A stretch of 64,000 nucleotides of DNA from an uncultured Alistipes sp. (GTDB lineage: Bacteria > Bacteroidota > Bacteroidia > Bacteroidales > UBA932), in contig URSC01000003.1 in NCBI GenBank assembly GCA_900550465.1, positions 1 to 64,000 on the forward strand. The letters run 5' to 3'. Each line of letters opens with the position of its first letter. Position 1 is the first letter of the stretch. This document shows positions 54,582 through 63,146 of this stretch, piece after piece. Both the position numbers and the translations under genes were made by a program. The notes below the pieces were generated by a model. The model saw only the letters and a list, made by a program, of their open reading frames with translations, had not been told where the DNA came from and did no database searches.

Positions 54582-55753
54582 CGGACTGCCTGCTTCTTGA
54601 AGATGCGGTCGACTATCAGGGCTATGGCGCCGTCACCTGTGACATTGCAGGCCGTTCCGAAGCTGTCCATCGCGATATACAGGGCTATCATCAGTCCCTG
54701 CATGTCCTCGTCGAATCCCAGGATAGAGCCGATGATGCCGATCGAGGCCATGATGGCTCCGCCCGGCACTCCGGGAGCGGCGACCATGGCTATGCCCAGC
54801 ATGAAGATGAACTCGGTATAGAGTCCCAGGTCAGTAGGCATGCCTGTCATGAACGATATCGCGAAGGCGCAGGCCACTATCTTCAAAGTGCTGCCTGACA
54901 GATGAATCGTACCGCACAGGGGTATCACGAAATCCGCCACCTCGGCCCTCACACCGTTCTTCTTGGCCTGGGCCAGGGTAACCGGTATGGTGGCCGCCGA
55001 GGACTGGGTGCCCAGGGCCGTCATATAGGCCGGGAGCATGTTCTTCAGACATCTGAGCGGATTCTTGCCGGCCACGGCGCCCGCGATGCAGAACTGGATC
55101 AGCAGGAGCGCCACATGCAGTATGAAGATGACGATGATAACCTTGAGGAACAGCCCGATAATCATCATCACCGTACCCTCTACGCCCATCTTGAGGAAGA
55201 TACCGAAGATGTACAGGGGCAGCAGCGGGATGATGACCTTCCGGATAACGAGCATTATCACCTCCCGGAACTCATTGAGGACAGTACGGAAGGCATTGCC
55301 CTTGACCGAAGCCAGAGCGAGACCCAGTACGAAGGAGAGTATCAGGGCCGACATCACGCCGAAGAGAGGCGGCATGTCAATGACGAAATACGGTTCCAGC
55401 CCTTCGGCCGCCGCAAGCGCCTCGCTCGAGGAGAATGAGCCCTGCTCCAGGATATGCGGATATGTCAGACCGCAGACGCCGTAGGAGAAGTAACCGGCCA
55501 GCACGGTAGAGCCGTAGGCCAGAAGTGTGGTGACTCCCAGCATCTTCCCGGCTCCGCGTCCGAGCTCGGCTATGCCCGGGGCCACAAGTCCCAGGATGAG
55601 TAACGGTATGATGAAATTCAGAAAATTACCGAACAATGAATTGAATGTCACGAATATACGGGCAAGTGCCTCCGGAAAGAAATACGAGCAGCCGATACCG
55701 AGCAGTATGGCTATCACGATCTTAAGCAGAAGCGACATCTTGATACGTTTCAT
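54578..55753 (-). CDS. Dicarboxylate/amino acid:cation symporter
   Basis: A 391-residue DAACS-family transporter with about eight transmembrane helices and two re-entrant loops. The first loop tip TALGTQSSAATIP carries the serine-rich SSAAT motif, and a later FGTACNVTGDGA block carries the conserved Asn and Asp. It would import glutamate, aspartate, serine or C4-dicarboxylates with Na+ or H+; selectivity is undetermined. First gene in a minus-strand run with the nitrilase and nucleotidase. Confidence 0.92.
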   Translation of the reverse strand: MKRIKMSLLLKIVIAILLGIGCSYFFPEALARIFVTFNSLFGNFLNFIIPLLILGLVAPGIAELGRGAGKMLGVTTLLAYGSTVLAGYFSYGVCGLTYPHILEQGSFSSSEALAAAEGLEPYFVIDMPPLFGVMSALILSFVLGLALASVKGNAFRTVLNEFREVIMLVIRKVIIPLLPLYIFGIFLKMGVEGTVMMIIGLFLKVIIVIFILHVALLLIQFCIAGAVAGKNPLRCLKNMLPAYMTALGTQSSAATIPVTLAQAKKNGVRAEVADFVIPLCGTIHLSGSTLKIVACAFAISFMTGMPTDLGLYTEFIFMLGIAMVAAPGVPGGAIMASIGIIGSILGFDEDMQGLMIALYIAMDSFGTACNVTGDGAIALIVDRIFKKQAVR

Positions 55754-55775
55754 AAATCTACAGGTGTATTAGGAA

Positions 55776-55810
55776 TTTTGGCCGAAGATAGCAATATTTT
55801 TCTACCTTTG
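55776..55810 (+). promoter_or_regulatory. Promoter of the glycosyltransferase-pyrC pair
   Basis: TTTTG at 55776-55780 and TACCTTTG at 55803-55810, 22 nt apart. Transcription would start near 55817. This excludes the in-frame upstream start at 55778 for the glycosyltransferase. Confidence 0.65.
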
Positions 55811-55831
55811 TATGGATGTAAAGAAAATGTC

Positions 55832-56569
55832 ATGGAAGACCGCAAGATAGTAATCATTCCCACCTACAACGAAAAGGAGAACATAGAGAAGATGATCCGG
55901 AAGGTCCGCTCCCTGGACGGGGACTTTCACATCCTGGTAGTCGACGACGGGTCCCCCGACGGCACGGGCGCCATAGTCAAGGGTCTGCAGACAGAGTTCC
56001 AGGAGTCGCTCTTCATTCTGGAGCGCTCGGGCAAGCAGGGACTGGGCACAGCCTACATCGCCGGCTTCCGATGGTGCCTGGAGCACGGTTACGACTACAT
56101 CTTCGAGATGGACGCCGACTTCTCGCACAACCCGGACGACCTCATCCGCCTCTACCGGGCCTGCACCGAGGGCGGCGCCGACATGTCCATAGGCTCCCGC
56201 TACGTCAAGGGCATTGCCGTCCGGGACTGGCCGCTCAGCCGCATCATGATATCATACGGGGCATCCTACTACGTCCGCACAGTCCTGGGCATGAAGATCT
56301 ACGACTCCACCGCCGGCTTTGTCTGCTACAGCAGCAAGGTCCTAAGGACCATCGACCTGGACAAGGTGAGAATGAAGGGCTACGGCTTCCAGATAGAGAT
56401 GAAGTACAATGCCTGGAAACTCGGATTCCAGATCATCGAGGTCCCCATCATCTTTACCGACCGCAAGGAGGGCAAGTCCAAGATGAGCAGTTCCATCTTC
56501 GGAGAGGCATTCCGCGGAGTCATCGCCCTCCGGTTCAGGAAGATTACCCCAAATCCCGAAACAAAATAA
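55832..56569 (+). CDS. GT2 glycosyltransferase, polyprenol-phosphate mannose synthase-like
   Basis: A 245-residue family-2 glycosyltransferase starting at 55832 (MEDRKIVIIPTYNEKEN). The nucleotide-sugar Asp is in VVDDGSPDGT, and the DXD-like FEMDADFSH motif lies near residue 97. It resembles Dpm1-type enzymes that load mannose onto a lipid phosphate carrier, though glucose or other sugars are possible. No membrane helices are evident at the C-terminus. It lies 6 nt ahead of the dihydroorotase gene, a pairing I recall from other Bacteroidota. Confidence 0.9.
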   Translation: MEDRKIVIIPTYNEKENIEKMIRKVRSLDGDFHILVVDDGSPDGTGAIVKGLQTEFQESLFILERSGKQGLGTAYIAGFRWCLEHGYDYIFEMDADFSHNPDDLIRLYRACTEGGADMSIGSRYVKGIAVRDWPLSRIMISYGASYYVRTVLGMKIYDSTAGFVCYSSKVLRTIDLDKVRMKGYGFQIEMKYNAWKLGFQIIEVPIIFTDRKEGKSKMSSSIFGEAFRGVIALRFRKITPNPETK

Positions 56570-56575
56570 ACGGCA

Positions 56576-57949
56576 ATGGCAGGCAGCACTCTCATCCGGG
56601 ACATCCGGATAGTCAACGAAGGCAGCATCCGCGAGGGCAGCGTCCTGATAGAGAACGGAATCATCTCCAAGGTGATGCTTCGGTCCGACCCGGGATATGA
56701 GGCGGCGGTACGGCAGGCCGGAGCCTCCGCAGAGGAGATTCTGGGAAACAATACCGATGCCCTCCTCCTCCCCGGCGTCATCGACGACCAGGTGCATTTC
56801 CGCGAGCCGGGAGCCACCGCCAAAGGCTGCATAGCCTCCGAAAGCGCGGCAGCAGTACTCGGCGGCACCACCTCCTTCATGGACATGCCCAACAACAACC
56901 CTCCGGCTACCACCCTCTCCTCCCTCGAGGAGAAATACTCCACCGCCGCCCGGGACTCTTACGCCAACTACTCCTTTTATATTGGAGCCACCAATAACAA
57001 CATCGAGGAGCTGCGCAGCGCCGCCCCCCGCCGCATCTGCGGCATCAAGGTCTTCATGGGCTCCTCCACCGGCAACATGCTTGTGGACTCGCAGCAGGCC
57101 CTTGAGGCCATATTCTCCCTCCCCGGCCGGCTTATAGCCACCCACTGCGAGGACGAGGCCACGATACGCCGCAACCTGGCCGCTGCCCGCACCCGCTACG
57201 GCGACGACTCCATTCCCTTCAGCGCCCATCCCCTGATCCGCAGCCGCGAGGCCTGCATCCTCTCCTCATCCAAGGCTGTGGAGATGGCTAAGAAACACGG
57301 CACCCGCCTGCATGTACTCCACGTCAGCACCGCCGACGAGATAGAAATGATTTCAGAGGCCAGGAAGAGCTGCTCCGGCATCAGCGCCGAGGTCTGCGTA
57401 CACTATATGTGGTTCGACGACAGGGATTACGACAGATACGGCTCACTGATCAAGTGCAACCCGGCCATCAAGACTCCCGCCGACCGGGAGGCAGTCACCG
57501 CAGCTGTCCGCGAGGGCCGTGTCCAGGCCGTAGCCACCGACCACGCCCCCCATCTGTATGCTGAGAAAATGCAGGATTACCTCCATGCCCCCTCCGGACT
57601 GCCCACCATACAGCACTCCCTCGTGATGATGCTCCAGCTCGCTGAACGCGGCTGCTTCCCCATAGAGCAGGTGGTACGGATGATGTCCCACTCCCCGGCC
57701 GACCTCTTCCGCATCGACCGCCGCGGCTACATCCGCGAAGGCTGGTGGGCCGATCTGGTCATCGTACGCCGCCGGCCCTGGACCGTCTCCAAGGACAATA
57801 TAGCCTACCGCTGCGGCTGGTCCCCTCTCGAAGGACAGACTTTCGACTGGGCCGTCACCGACACCTTCACAAACGGTACACCTGTCGTCCGGGACGGCCG
57901 CCTGACCGGTCTGCGCAGCCCCGCCCGGCTGGAATTCCATCCATCATAG
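56576..57949 (+). CDS. pyrC: Dihydroorotase
   Basis: A 457-residue amidohydrolase for the third step of pyrimidine synthesis, ring closure of carbamoyl-aspartate. The metal motif reads DDQVHFREPG near residue 69, a form usual in Bacteroidota where Gln replaces the first His of DxHxH. The Lys in GIKVFMGSSTG, His in THCEDE and LHVSTA, and Asp in TDHAPH complete the site. Family relatives include allantoinases, but the Bacteroidota sequence pattern favours dihydroorotase. Confidence 0.9.
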   Translation: MAGSTLIRDIRIVNEGSIREGSVLIENGIISKVMLRSDPGYEAAVRQAGASAEEILGNNTDALLLPGVIDDQVHFREPGATAKGCIASESAAAVLGGTTSFMDMPNNNPPATTLSSLEEKYSTAARDSYANYSFYIGATNNNIEELRSAAPRRICGIKVFMGSSTGNMLVDSQQALEAIFSLPGRLIATHCEDEATIRRNLAAARTRYGDDSIPFSAHPLIRSREACILSSSKAVEMAKKHGTRLHVLHVSTADEIEMISEARKSCSGISAEVCVHYMWFDDRDYDRYGSLIKCNPAIKTPADREAVTAAVREGRVQAVATDHAPHLYAEKMQDYLHAPSGLPTIQHSLVMMLQLAERGCFPIEQVVRMMSHSPADLFRIDRRGYIREGWWADLVIVRRRPWTVSKDNIAYRCGWSPLEGQTFDWAVTDTFTNGTPVVRDGRLTGLRSPARLEFHPS

Positions 57950-57986
57950 TCTGTCAGAATGGCATAAAGCAGCAACGGCACAATCC

Positions 57987-58026
57987 TTGTCAGATTATTT
58001 AATAAACCAATTAAACAATCTGACAA
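57987..58026 (+). promoter_or_regulatory. Inverted repeat ending at the ftsH start codon
   Basis: TTGTCAGATT at 57987-57996 is matched perfectly by AATCTGACAA at 58017-58026, whose last base is the A of the ftsH ATG. A 20-nt A/T-rich spacer lies between. In RNA this would sequester the start codon, and in DNA it could be an operator. The TTGTCAGA half also appears in the inverted repeat before the V-ATPase operon. Confidence 0.6.
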
Positions 58027-59915
58027 TGGCAGTACAGCAAGCAAACCGCAGCAATGACGGCAACAAACCGCAGGATCAGGGACCACGCACCAGTTCCTTT
58101 GTAGGAATGCTGGTGGTAATCGTTGTGGTACTGACACTCAACTGGCTGGTCTTCCCCAAGATGAGCGGCCAGCGCATCATCCCCACCGACTACGGCACCT
58201 TCATCAACAAGGTCGACAGCGGCCTGGTCGAGAAGGTCATGATCAAGAACGACTACATCTATTTCCTGACCGATGAGGGGGACAACGGCAAGACCACTTA
58301 CTCCACCGGCTCGGTCGGCGACCCCGGCTTGGTGGACCGTCTGCTGGCTGCCAAAAGTCCGAATGAGGACGGCCGCATAGCATTTACCCGCGAGATTCCC
58401 CGCGAGAATTCCCCGATAATGAATTTCATCCTGCTGTGGGTCCTGCCTTTCCTGATATTCTACCTCATCTGGAGGCAGGCCGGCAAATCGATTCAGTCCC
58501 GGCTGGGAGCCGGTGGGGGCAACTTCATGTCCTTCGGAGGCAGCGGGGCCAAGATCTACGCTGACTCGGATGTCAGGACCACCTTCGCCGATGTGGCCGG
58601 ACAGGACGAGGCCAAGGAGGCCCTGACGGAGATAGTCGATTTCCTGCACAATCCGGGCAAATACACCGCCATAGGAGCGTCCCTGCCCAAGGGGGCCCTG
58701 CTCGTAGGTCCTCCGGGTACGGGCAAGACCCTCATCGCCAGGGCAGTGGCCGGAGAGGCAAAGGTGCCGTTCTTCAGCATGTCCGGCTCGGAGTTCGTGC
58801 AGATGTTCGTCGGCATGGGTGCGGCAAAGGTCCGCGACCTCTTCAAGCAGGCCAATGAGAAGGCCCCCTGCATCATCTTCATAGACGAGATAGATGCCAT
58901 CGGCAAGAAGCGCGACAACACCCTCGGAGGCGGCAATGACGAGAGGGAGCAGACCCTCAACCAGCTGCTGACCGAGATGGACGGCTTCGACGCCCGCAAG
59001 GGAGTAGTCATCCTGGCCGCCACCAACCGGCCCGAGAGCCTGGACAAGGCCCTGCTGCGTCCGGGACGCTTCGACCGCCGCATCCAGATGGAGCTGCCCG
59101 ACCTCGAGGGGCGCAAGGCCATCCTCAACGTACACCTGGCCCACGTAAAGCATGACAATGTGGACCTGGATGTAGTGGCCAGGGCCACCGCCGGATCATC
59201 CGGAGCCGAGCTGGCCAACATCGTCAACGAGGGTGCGCTGAGGGCCGTCCGCATGGGCCGTGACAAGGTCACTACAGCCGACCTGGAGGAGAGCGTGGAG
59301 ACAGTCATCGCCGGTGCCCAGAAGAAAGGCAAGGTGCTGTCCGAGACCGAGCGCAAGACAGTATCCTACCACGAGATAGGCCACGCCATGGTAGCCGCCA
59401 TGCAGACTCACTCGGCACCTGTACACAAGATAACCATAGTACCCCGCACCTCCGGAGCCCTCGGCTACACCATGCAGGTGGACAGCGGGGAGCAGGTGCT
59501 CCTGACCCGCGAGGACCTCTTCAACCGCATCGTGACCCTGACCGGAGGCCGCGCCGCCGAGGAGATTTTCTTCGGACAGATCACTACCGGCGCATCCAAC
59601 GACATAGAGCAGGCCACCCGTCTGGCCCGGGCCATGGTCACCCGCTACGGCATGAGCGACAAGTACGACATGATGGCCCTCGAGACTGTCAGCAACGCCT
59701 ACCTGGGCGGAGATACCACCCTCGCCTGCTCGGCCGACACCGCCGCCGACATCGACCGGGAAGTGCTGGCCCTCATCAGGCAGGCCCACGAGAAAGCCCG
59801 CTCCATCATCACCGCCAACCGCCCCGCCATGGACGAGGCCGCAGCCTACCTGCTCGACAAAGAGACCATCACCGGGGACGAGTTCATGGCCATACTTGCC
59901 AAATACCGCAAATAA
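58026..59915 (+). CDS. ftsH: ATP-dependent zinc metalloprotease FtsH
   Basis: A 629-residue membrane AAA+ protease. Start taken at the ATG at 58026 (MAVQQANRSNDG); the frame also has a TTG at 57987. Two transmembrane helices at about residues 27-47 and 135-155 flank a small periplasmic domain. The AAA module has Walker A GPPGTGKT and Walker B IIFIDEIDAIG, and the protease has the zinc motif HEIGH. It degrades misfolded membrane proteins and regulators. No partner genes follow. Confidence 0.97.
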   Translation: MAVQQANRSNDGNKPQDQGPRTSSFVGMLVVIVVVLTLNWLVFPKMSGQRIIPTDYGTFINKVDSGLVEKVMIKNDYIYFLTDEGDNGKTTYSTGSVGDPGLVDRLLAAKSPNEDGRIAFTREIPRENSPIMNFILLWVLPFLIFYLIWRQAGKSIQSRLGAGGGNFMSFGGSGAKIYADSDVRTTFADVAGQDEAKEALTEIVDFLHNPGKYTAIGASLPKGALLVGPPGTGKTLIARAVAGEAKVPFFSMSGSEFVQMFVGMGAAKVRDLFKQANEKAPCIIFIDEIDAIGKKRDNTLGGGNDEREQTLNQLLTEMDGFDARKGVVILAATNRPESLDKALLRPGRFDRRIQMELPDLEGRKAILNVHLAHVKHDNVDLDVVARATAGSSGAELANIVNEGALRAVRMGRDKVTTADLEESVETVIAGAQKKGKVLSETERKTVSYHEIGHAMVAAMQTHSAPVHKITIVPRTSGALGYTMQVDSGEQVLLTREDLFNRIVTLTGGRAAEEIFFGQITTGASNDIEQATRLARAMVTRYGMSDKYDMMALETVSNAYLGGDTTLACSADTAADIDREVLALIRQAHEKARSIITANRPAMDEAAAYLLDKETITGDEFMAILAKYRK

Positions 59916-59918
59916 GCC

Positions 59919-59966
59919 AAGGGGAGAGTGTCGCGATTCTCCAAGATATCGGATCACTCTCCTCTT
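59919..59966 (+). terminator. Possible terminator after ftsH
   Basis: AAGGGGAGAGTG at 59919-59930 pairs with CACTCTCCTCTT at 59955-59966 with one G-U pair, around a 24-nt loop. The T run is weak, so the terminator call is tentative. Confidence 0.55.
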
Positions 59967-59969
59967 GAT

Positions 59970-60077
59970 TTATAACGTTATCCTAAACAGTGCTGTAGTG
60001 CCATCCTCACCGAATACGGAACTGTAGATTACATTATCCTTGACATAGTGTGGGAACACCACAACATTGATTTTCAT
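59970..60077 (-). other. 35-codon remnant frame (uncertain)
   Basis: A 35-residue frame on the minus strand begins MKINVVVFPHYV and ends with a plausible beta-strand. It sits 33 nt downstream of the TonB-receptor remnant and may be the last piece of a partner lipoprotein from the same lost operon. Too short to call a gene. Confidence 0.3.
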
Positions 60078-60110
60078 AAATAAATGAGATTTTTCAGAAA
60101 GGGCTTATCC

Positions 60111-60600
60111 TCAGAATTTTATCTGCGCTCCGACCAAAATATTCAAAGGTCCTATACGATACGAATAATGAGTTGTCTCTAACGGACCGATGTAAGAGTA
60201 GGCATACTCTCTTTCATCCAACAGATTTCTTGCATGGATGAAGAACTGGAGCCTGGAATTTACAAAGTACCAGGCTGAAACGTCCAGAAAATAGTTGTGC
60301 AGTGATTGGTCTGCACCATATTTGTTGAAATAATATTCACAGTTAAGGTCCAGTTCACCGTCCACACTGTATCCTGGCAGTTGCTCCAAATCTGTCCTAC
60401 CCTGAGTAAGATACTTATAGTTGCGCATGATAAGTCCCGTGAATATCTGCTGCTCGTCTATCGGGCTGAGTGCCCAGGCTGCCCCGGCCCTTACACTGAA
60501 CCTGGGTCCGAACTCGTACTTTACATCCACATTGGGATTGACAGCAAAACGGCTGTCCTCCCCACGGCTGTCTATGCTATAATTGAGATATTGGTGGACT
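60111..60600 (-). pseudogene. C-terminal fragment of a TonB-dependent receptor
   Basis: The minus strand encodes the last part of an outer-membrane beta-barrel: alternating aromatic strands, a FIHARNLLDEREY plug-like turn typical of TonB receptors, and a final strand ending in Phe. An ATG at 60530 gives 139 residues, but the frame continues upstream to about 60600 with the same character before meeting a TGA at 60623-60621. The signal peptide, plug and most of the barrel are missing, so this is a truncated relic at the edge of the AT-rich region. Confidence 0.75.
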
Positions 60601-60620
60601 TTCTTTATATAACGATATAA

Positions 60621-60829
60621 TCAACTGTATTACAGTAAATAGCACTTATTACTATTTCTTGAAGTAACAAGACAGAAACAACATAGGTGATTTATGAGAA
60701 CTCAAAGGAATGTTTGCCAGACTTGCCTGATGGATGCGAAAGAGAGGGTGTCTAATGCATCGACTTCCTGAATCTTTGATTCAGGTGCAATGCAGCATTT
60801 AACTATTCTGTAAAAACACAACCCTATGG
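60621..60829. other. Non-coding AT-rich stretch with a hairpin
   Basis: No convincing gene is visible between the receptor remnant and the XRE remnant. A perfect 8-bp inverted repeat CCTGAATC/GATTCAGG with a TTT loop lies at 60767-60785. It could be a relic terminator or a recombination site. Confidence 0.5.
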
Positions 60830-60861
60830 TTGTTCGGTTCTGGATAATTATTGTACCTTTG
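60830..60861 (+). promoter_or_regulatory. Promoter in front of the XRE/ORF6N remnants
   Basis: TTG at 60830-60832 and TACCTTTG at 60854-60861 match the Bacteroidota pattern with a 21-nt spacer. It probably once drove the XRE-type gene, whose 5' part is now lost. Confidence 0.5.
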
Positions 60862-60940
60862 CAATCAAGACAGGAAAAGGATGTATTTCAATGGACACAA
60901 CGGCAGATAAAACGCTTTCCGTTGCTTCGGTGCCGGAAAG

Positions 60941-61069
60941 ATGGGCTGCACCCAGCAGTACATATCCAAGGTGTTGAAAGGGAAAAAGAATATGTCGTTG
61001 GAAACCATCTGCAAGATTGAAAATGCATTGGGCATTGAGATTATCAAAAACCTGAATGAAATTAAGTAG
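60941..61069 (+). pseudogene. Truncated XRE-type helix-turn-helix regulator
   Basis: Forty-two codons starting at an internal ATG encode the second half of a helix-turn-helix domain (MGCTQQYISKVLKGKKN, then SLETICKIENALGIEI). This is the recognition-helix half of an XRE antitoxin-like protein; the first helices are missing. Upstream in the same frame a TAA at 60907-60909 closes the frame. It overlaps the next remnant by 14 nt. Confidence 0.75.
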
Positions 61070-61764
61070 TAAAAGAGGTATGGCTAAAGACAGGGATTTG
61101 GCTTTGTTGTATGGTGTGGAAACCAGAGCATTGAATCAGGCAGTAAAACGTAATATCGAGCGGTTTCCTGACGATTTCATGTTTCAACTGGACAAAGAAG
61201 ATGTTGAAATCTTGAAATCACAAAATGTGACTTCAAGTTGGGGTGGCGACAGAAGGTTGCCTTATGCTTTCACCGAACAAGGTATCGCCATGCTTAGCTC
61301 CGTCTTGAAATCACAGACTGCGGTGGAAGTGAACATCCGCATCATGAGAGCCTTTGTGTCCATGCGCCGTTTCATCGCTACCAATGCCCAACTGTTCCAA
61401 CGGCTTGAAACGATAGAATATCATCAGCTTGAAATGAAACGGCATCAGGAGGTGACGGACAAGCGCATCGACGAGGTGTTCAAACGACTGGAAGCCAATA
61501 TTCCTCCCATGCAGGGTATATTCTACGACGGGCAGGTGTTTGACGCTTACCGTTTTGTACCTGACTTGATACGAAAGGCAAAACGCCCAATATCCGCCAG
61601 TCAGGATAGAGCGGTGCAACAAAGCGCATGACCGTTTTCTGCTTATAGACGACGAAGTGTACCACATCGGGGCATCGATTAAGGATTTGGGCAAAAAGTG
61701 GTTCGGGTTCACGCTTATGCGTGACATTCCGGCCTCAGAAATCATCAATAGAATCAAGGATTAG
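61056..61764 (+). pseudogene. ORF6N-domain gene with N-terminal loss and an internal frame change
   Basis: The first part (61056-61631) encodes an ORF6N DNA-binding domain (DLALLYGVETRALNQAVKRN) and a coiled-coil stretch. It then leaves the family sequence near residue 175 (VPDLIRKAKR) and soon meets a stop. The expected C-terminal part (HDRFLLIDDEVYHIGASIKDLG) is encoded in another frame from about 61627 to the TAG at 61762. Sequence normally between these parts is missing. The N-terminal leader before the DLA block is also shorter than usual. ORF6N proteins are phage- or island-associated. Confidence 0.8.
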
Positions 61765-61801
61765 CCAATGTGCAAATTGGTTTTAAAACAACAAGGTAAT
61801 A

Positions 61802-62911
61802 ATGGATTATACAATATACGAATTTTCGCTTTTCATTGCGTTGCCGTTGATGCTGTTCTTCGGCTTTTATTTTTTGTTGGCCAAAATACCGGAAAAAGTC
61901 ATTTTCGGAAATTATCTGCGCTCCCGTCGGATCATAGGGATAGCGTTGCTGCTGCTTGTCGCCAATTATTCGGTGCATTTCTTTTTCGGAATCCGGTTCA
62001 AGAACGCCAATGCGGCCATTCTGATGAACCTTTCGACCTACTTCCTGTGTTACTGGCTTTTCAGTTCGGCACTCACGACATTGCTGGACCGCTTTTACAT
62101 CACAAAGCGCCGGTTACGGACGCATATCAGCCTTTGGGTCATTTTTTCCGTCCTTTCCTGCATCGTGCTGATGTTGTTGCCCGAAGGGATTTTGCAGACA
62201 ATTGCGCTGTTCGCTCTGGCTGCGTGGCTGGTCACTTATGGATTCGTCTTGGCCCGCAGGCTTATTCTGGCATATAACCGTGCCATCAGGATTTTCAACG
62301 AAACGTATTCGGATGACATAGGCGCGTATATCAAGTGGCTTTCCATTTTCACATGGTGGGCTGTCATATTCGGTGTGGGATGCGGACTGCTCACATTCCT
62401 GCCTGACAAATACGTTTATATCTGGATTCTGTCATCCATCCCGTTCTACGGCTATCTGTTTTATTCCTACCAGAACTACATGATATTCTATGAGCAGGTG
62501 GAGCGTACGCTGGAGATAGAGAACGCGGCGGATGATGAGAAGAAAAAGACAGAAACAGAAAAGGAATCACCCAAATATTTCAACGGCATAGAAAGCAGCC
62601 TGACGCCTTGGCTGGAAAACAAGAGCTATACGCAATCCGGATTCACCATACAGGACATGGCGAAAACGCTCGGCACCAACCGGACTTATCTGAATGCTTA
62701 CATAAAGGACAAATATCATGCGACATTCCGCGAATGGATAACCGGTCTCCGGTTGGAGTATGCGAAAAACATACTGAAAGAGCATCCGGAAATCAATATA
62801 CAGAAGCTGGCTGAGTCTTCCGGTTTCCTTTCCCGCAGTAACTTTATCAAATCATTTACCGAGAAGGAAGGCTGTACGCCTGCCAAGTGGAAAAAAGCAA
62901 ATCAGGAATAA
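61802..62911 (+). CDS. Membrane-anchored AraC-family regulator
   Basis: A 369-residue protein with about six or seven transmembrane helices in the first 230 residues and a C-terminal AraC-type DNA-binding domain (about 270-366). The two helix-turn-helix units are visible as FTIQDMAKTLGTNRTYLNAYI and LAESSGFLSRSNFIKSF. This membrane-sensor form is common in Bacteroides ahead of fimbrial and surface operons. Four direct repeats and a strong promoter follow its stop, so it probably activates the downstream DUF3575 gene. Base composition is lower in GC than the core genes. Confidence 0.9.
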   Translation: MDYTIYEFSLFIALPLMLFFGFYFLLAKIPEKVIFGNYLRSRRIIGIALLLLVANYSVHFFFGIRFKNANAAILMNLSTYFLCYWLFSSALTTLLDRFYITKRRLRTHISLWVIFSVLSCIVLMLLPEGILQTIALFALAAWLVTYGFVLARRLILAYNRAIRIFNETYSDDIGAYIKWLSIFTWWAVIFGVGCGLLTFLPDKYVYIWILSSIPFYGYLFYSYQNYMIFYEQVERTLEIENAADDEKKKTETEKESPKYFNGIESSLTPWLENKSYTQSGFTIQDMAKTLGTNRTYLNAYIKDKYHATFREWITGLRLEYAKNILKEHPEINIQKLAESSGFLSRSNFIKSFTEKEGCTPAKWKKANQE

Positions 62912-62961
62912 TTTGTGTGGTAAAAAGCCATTGAAAAAGGTCACAGAAGCCATTTTCAAAA

Positions 62962-63038
62962 AGTGCTCAAACGACAAAAAAAGTGCTAATTCGACAAAAA
63001 AGTGCTCAAACGACAATTTGAAAAGTGCTCAAACGACA
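62962..63038 (+). repeat. Four direct repeats, candidate AraC operators
   Basis: The 15-mer AGTGCTCAAACGACA occurs at 62962-62976, 63001-63015 and 63024-63038; a fourth copy, AGTGCTAATTCGACA, is at 62982-62996. Start-to-start spacings are 20, 19 and 23 bp, close to two helical turns, which suits tandem AraC-type monomers. They lie 47 bp or more upstream of the -33 element. Confidence 0.85.
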
Positions 63039-63084
63039 ATTTCCATAAAACACTGTATTTTAACAGAAAAAGTTTTTGTAATAT

Positions 63085-63115
63085 TTTGGGCGCTGAATGG
63101 CATTTATTACCTTTG
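63085..63115 (+). promoter_or_regulatory. Promoter of the DUF3575 gene
   Basis: TTTG at 63085-63088 and TACCTTTG at 63108-63115 with a 19-nt spacer form a near-ideal Bacteroidota promoter, 31 nt before the ATG at 63147. Confidence 0.8.
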
Positions 63116-63146
63116 GGGAAGACAAAGATAATAAATTCAAGTTTAT

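Noticed and set aside
57987..58025. TTG start giving a 13-residue longer FtsH
   Set aside because: It would place the start inside the left arm of an inverted repeat. The ATG at 58026 gives a normal FtsH N-terminus.
62962..63038. Four short direct repeats considered as a CRISPR array
   Set aside because: Repeats are only 15 bp with 4-8 bp between them, so there is no room for spacers, and no cas genes are present. An operator array explains them better.
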